This document shows, piece by piece, positions 33,743 to 36,118 of a stretch of 36,118 nucleotides of DNA (position 1 is the first letter of the stretch; every line of letters starts with the position of its first letter). Source of the stretch: Lachnospiraceae bacterium (GTDB taxonomy: Bacteria; Bacillota_A; Clostridia; Lachnospirales; Lachnospiraceae). The translations under genes were made by a program, and so were the position numbers. The DNA is taken from NCBI GenBank assembly GCA_004556565.1, contig SFGN01000038.1:1-36118 (forward strand), given 5' to 3'. Under the pieces are notes generated by a model that did not search any database, was not told where the DNA came from, and saw only the letters and a list, made by a program, of their open reading frames with translations.

Positions 33743-33804
33743 ATTATACAGATAATTGCACTCTTTAAAATGTCCAGTTTTAACATTTTTAACCAGTCCA
33801 GTTT
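33743..33804 (-). promoter_or_regulatory. pdxST promoter with PdxR-like direct repeats
   Basis: On the minus strand the word AAACTGGAC occurs twice in the same orientation (33796-33804 and 33772-33780), 24 bases start to start. The nearer copy abuts a poor -35 box (ATTTTA at 33766-33771), 17 bases from a perfect TATAAT (33743-33748). PdxR, the MocR-type activator of pdxST in many Gram-positives, binds direct repeats of related sequence. No pdxR gene is in the window, so the regulator would have to be encoded elsewhere. Confidence 0.6.
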
Positions 33805-33858
33805 GATTTTCCCTCTCCTGCTGTTTATTTCAAATAAAAAATACTTTCTCCGATAACT

Positions 33859-35058
33859 TCATCGTATCCTCAATTGATTCAATGCTTGTTCCAATTGATT
33901 CAATGCCTGCTGCAGGGTTATTCTTGGGCATGCAATGTTAATGCGTTCAAAGCCTTCACCATCTTTTCCAAACATGGCCCCGCTGTCCAGCCACAAATGT
34001 GCCTTGTTTACAACCAAATCCTCTCGTTCCTGTTCTGTCATTTCCAGTTCTCTGAAGTCCAGCCAGATCAGATATGTTCCTTCCGGGACAACTGCATGTA
34101 TTTTCGGCATTCTTTTCTCCAGATAATCGCTCAGAAACAGAAAATTATCCCATATATACTTTTTCACTTCTTCCAGCCATTCTTCTCCGCCCTCATAGGC
34201 AGCCTGGCAGGCAACAAGTCCCGGAGCGCTCACCTGGCTGTACCCCACTGCCGCAATTTCATGCCGGAATCTTCTTTTCATTTCATGATCTGCGATGAAA
34301 ATATTGGATATCTGCAGGCCGGCAAGATTGAACGTCTTACTCGGCGCAGTACAGGTGATCGTTATTTTCTCAAACTCCGGCGACAGGGAAGCAAAGACAA
34401 GATGACGGTTTCCCTGCCAGACAAAATCACTGTGTATTTCATCACTTACCACAAGCACGCCGTATTTCAGGCAGATTTCACCAAGTTTTCTTAATTCCCA
34501 TTCTTTCCAGACCCGTCCCACCGGATTGTGGGGACTGCAGAGGATAAAAAGCTTTACCTTCTCCTTGATAATTTTTTCTTCAAAATCCTGAAAATCAATT
34601 TCATAATGGCCATCTGCCAGTTTCAAAGGGCTGTTGATCAGCTTTCTGTTGTTATCTGTAACTACTTCACTGAATGGATAGTATACCGGCTGCTGGATCA
34701 GGACTGCCTCTCCTTCTTTCGTAAATGCACGAACTGCGGCCGCAATGGCAAATACAACCCCGGGAGTCTTTACCAGCCAGTTTCGCTTTACTTTCCACCC
34801 GAATCTTTTGTCGTACCATCCTTCTACGGCCCGGAAATAATCCTCTTTGCTTTCCGTGTACCCAAAGATACCATGACGAATTCTTTGTTCCAGCTTTTCC
34901 AGTACCACAGGCGCGGTCCTGAAATCCATATCGGCAACCCACAACGGCAACACATTCTCTGACTTACCTCTCTCTCTGGCAAAATCATATTTCAGGCTAT
35001 CAGTACCCCGTCTTTCTATCACTGTATCAAAATCAAACACTTCATTACCCTCCATCAT
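33859..35058 (-). CDS. MalY/PatB-type PLP enzyme, probable cystathionine beta-lyase
   Basis: This 399-residue fold-type I PLP enzyme cleaves the C-S bond of cystathionine or cysteine (PatB/MalY group), or acts as an aminotransferase. It has DFDTVIERRGTDSLKYDF, LWVADMDF, SPHNPVGRVW, VSDEIHSDFVW and the PLP lysine in TAPSKTFNLAGLQ. The C-terminus carries a 7-residue in-frame repeat (EQALNQL twice) from a 21-bp tandem duplication. The listed ATG (35058) has GGGAG ten bases away; GTG at 35040, with GGAGGG before it and closer to the usual family start, is a good alternative. It is 74 bases behind the cystathionine gamma-synthase gene on the same strand; together they could interconvert cysteine and homocysteine. 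Confidence 0.88.
   Translation of the reverse strand: MMEGNEVFDFDTVIERRGTDSLKYDFARERGKSENVLPLWVADMDFRTAPVVLEKLEQRIRHGIFGYTESKEDYFRAVEGWYDKRFGWKVKRNWLVKTPGVVFAIAAAVRAFTKEGEAVLIQQPVYYPFSEVVTDNNRKLINSPLKLADGHYEIDFQDFEEKIIKEKVKLFILCSPHNPVGRVWKEWELRKLGEICLKYGVLVVSDEIHSDFVWQGNRHLVFASLSPEFEKITITCTAPSKTFNLAGLQISNIFIADHEMKRRFRHEIAAVGYSQVSAPGLVACQAAYEGGEEWLEEVKKYIWDNFLFLSDYLEKRMPKIHAVVPEGTYLIWLDFRELEMTEQEREDLVVNKAHLWLDSGAMFGKDGEGFERINIACPRITLQQALNQLEQALNQLRIR
33871..33912. repeat. 21-bp tandem duplication at the 3' end of the C-S lyase gene
   Basis: CAATTGATTCAATGCTTGTTC (33871-33891) is followed directly by a second copy from 33892 that matches for 15 bases and then diverges at CCTG. It adds seven in-frame residues to the protein tail (EQALNQL). 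The unequal match shows it is not brand new. Confidence 0.8.
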
Positions 35059-35132
35059 TTTTTCATAACTCCCCCACCGACACTGATTTGTTACTCACCT
35101 GCTTAGAGGCGGGAGATTTCTCCCTCTGATAT

Positions 35133-36026
35133 TTATGAAAGAGCCTGATCAAGGTCTGCAATCAGATCTTCCACATTTTCAATTCCGACCGACAGCCGTA
35201 AAAACCGGTCCGTAATACCAAGCTTATCCCGGATTTCCAACGGGACATCTTCATGTGTCTGCAGCATAGGATAGGTCAGAAGGGACTCCACTCCCCCGAG
35301 GCTCTCCGCATAAGTAATAAGCTTTATCCGCTCCAACACGTTCCGGGCAGTCTCTGCCGTATCCGTACAGAAAGAAACCATGCTTCCAAACCCCCTGGAC
35401 TGGCTTAAATTCACATCATACCCAGGATGATCCGAAAGCCCCACATAATAAACTTTTTCAACTTTTTTCTGTTCCTTGAGCCACCGGGCAATTCCATGAG
35501 CATTTTTTTGCTGCTTTTCCAGACGGACCGACAGCGTCTTAATCCCTCTTAATACGAGAAAACTGTCAAACGGAGACAGGCTGCTCCCTATTGTCTTATA
35601 AAAATAACGGATCTCCGGCACAAGCTCTTCTCTGGATGTGCTCAGGAATCCGGCTAATGTATCGTTATGCCCGCCCAGGAATTTTGTACCGCTGTGAATA
35701 ACAATATCCGCTCCATGGGCAATTGGATTTTGAAAGTACGGAGTAAGAAAGGTATTGTCCACGATCAGCAAAAGACGATACCGGTCCGCCAGTTCTTTCA
35801 TTTTAGAAAGATCCGTTACCTTCATGGTAGGATTACTGGGAGTCTCAATATACAAAGCTTTTGTATTATCCCTGATTTCCTTTTCTGTCAATTCCCGGTC
35901 TGAAGTATCAACATAAGAAAATTTCAGGCCTCTTTTCATTTCAGCCCTCTCAAATGCACGGACGGAACCGCCATAGAGATCATCTGTACACAGAATATGG
36001 TCTCCCGGCTGAAACAATTCTAGTAT
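35133..36026 (-). pseudogene. Cystathionine gamma-synthase/lyase-type gene, 5' end cut off
   Basis: The 294 or so residues present are the last three quarters of a Cys/Met-metabolism PLP enzyme (MetB/MetC/MetY group). They include FQPGDHILCTDDLYGGSVRA, YIETPSNPTMKV, DNTFLTPYFQNP, the PLP lysine in HSGTKFLGGHND, and TYAESLGGVESLLTYP. SLGGVESL favours cystathionine gamma-synthase/lyase over the longer sulfhydrylases. In-frame LEL codons extend to about 36023, where family-like sequence stops abruptly and a promoter-bearing mobile element begins. About 90 N-terminal residues, including active-site ones, are missing. A TTG at 36017 could start a shortened product but has no good ribosome binding site. 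The rest may lie beyond the element, outside the window. Confidence 0.85.
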
Positions 36027-36118
36027 AACTCACTATAAATAACAAACTGTTTGAATATATGTTTTCGCTATGGTATAATTGAACCATCGGAGGTGCCAAT
36101 TATGCCTAATACAATCAA
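36024..36118 (+). mobile_element. Left end of an insertion sequence interrupting the sulfur gene
   Basis: Exactly where the cystathionine gamma-synthase reading frame ends, unrelated DNA begins (TATAACTCACTATAAATAAC). It contains a complete promoter, TTGAAT (36051-36056), 17 bases, TATAAT (36074-36079), then GGAGGTG and an ATG at 36102 starting MPNTI. A compact promoter-ribosome binding site-start set within 80 bases of the junction is how many insertion sequences are built. The transposase family cannot be told from five residues, and the far end is outside the window. Confidence 0.6.
36102..36118 (+). CDS. Start of a probable transposase gene, cut by the window edge
   Basis: Only MPNTI and part of a sixth codon are visible. 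The start is well supported: GGAGGTG lies 7 bases before the ATG, and a near-consensus promoter (TTGAAT, 17 bases, TATAAT) lies just upstream. That it encodes a transposase is inferred from its place at a gene disruption. Confidence 0.5.

Noticed and set aside
33859..35058. The PLP enzyme next to pdxS as a MocR/PdxR regulator
   Set aside because: It has only the aminotransferase-type domain of 399 residues; there is no N-terminal GntR helix-turn-helix.
1..36118. CRISPR array, tRNA/rRNA genes, phage or conjugation modules
   Set aside because: Looked for regular direct repeats, tRNA-like arms and typical phage or relaxase proteins and saw none.

Overview
The window reads as a chromosomal segment of a low-to-mid GC Gram-positive anaerobe of the class Clostridia, most likely a gut Lachnospiraceae. 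The basis is the set of gene types together: pyruvate:ferredoxin-type indolepyruvate oxidoreductase, the [FeFe]-hydrogenase maturase HydE, S-layer-homology (SLH) wall anchoring, lipoprotein binding proteins, an M56/BlaI pair, strong AGGAGG-type ribosome binding sites and some TTG/GTG starts. No rRNA, tRNA or CRISPR array was seen.

Layout. 1-3.4 kb is an AT-rich, eroded stretch. It holds a possible IS3-type end, the C-terminal scrap of an SLH protein with its terminator, a BlaI-type repressor followed by a broken M56 (BlaR1-like) sensor peptidase, a small secreted protein and an XRE regulator. 3.4-6.3 kb (minus strand) is a two-gene unit: an asparagine synthetase lacking the N-terminal glutaminase cysteine, and an NSS-family Na+ symporter. 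6.5-14.8 kb (minus strand) is an aromatic/aryl-acid module: AMP-forming acyl-CoA ligase, IorA, IorB (frameshifted by a 14-bp tandem duplication), phenylacetate-CoA ligase, a double-ACT protein and an amidohydrolase. A separately promoted SSS-family Na+/solute symporter follows. The operon and symporter promoters share a 13-bp word just downstream of their -10 boxes. 14.9-18.4 kb holds an AraC regulator divergent from a GH13 alpha-glucosidase and a sugar O-acetyltransferase. 18.5-23.1 kb is one giant secreted lamin-tail/phosphoesterase/SLH protein. 23.2-26.6 kb contains a deleted MATE pseudogene, tcdA, an HD-domain hydrolase and hydE.

26.7-36.1 kb (minus strand) is a sulfur-amino-acid and vitamin B6 region. 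A polar amino acid ABC importer (two permeases and an ATPase) and a MetNI methionine importer sit in one run of genes. Between them is a single lipoprotein that carries BOTH an SBP_bac_3 domain and a complete NlpA/MetQ domain, which I regard as the most interesting object here. Upstream lie pdxS-pdxT (PLP synthase), a MalY/PatB-type C-S lyase and a cystathionine gamma-synthase-type gene whose 5' part is cut off by what looks like an insertion sequence at the right edge. Both lyases are PLP enzymes, so PLP supply, cystine/methionine uptake and C-S bond chemistry are grouped.

Decay is frequent: five genes are broken or cut (SLH scrap, M56 peptidase, iorB, MATE, cystathionine gamma-synthase), each by a different visible mechanism.
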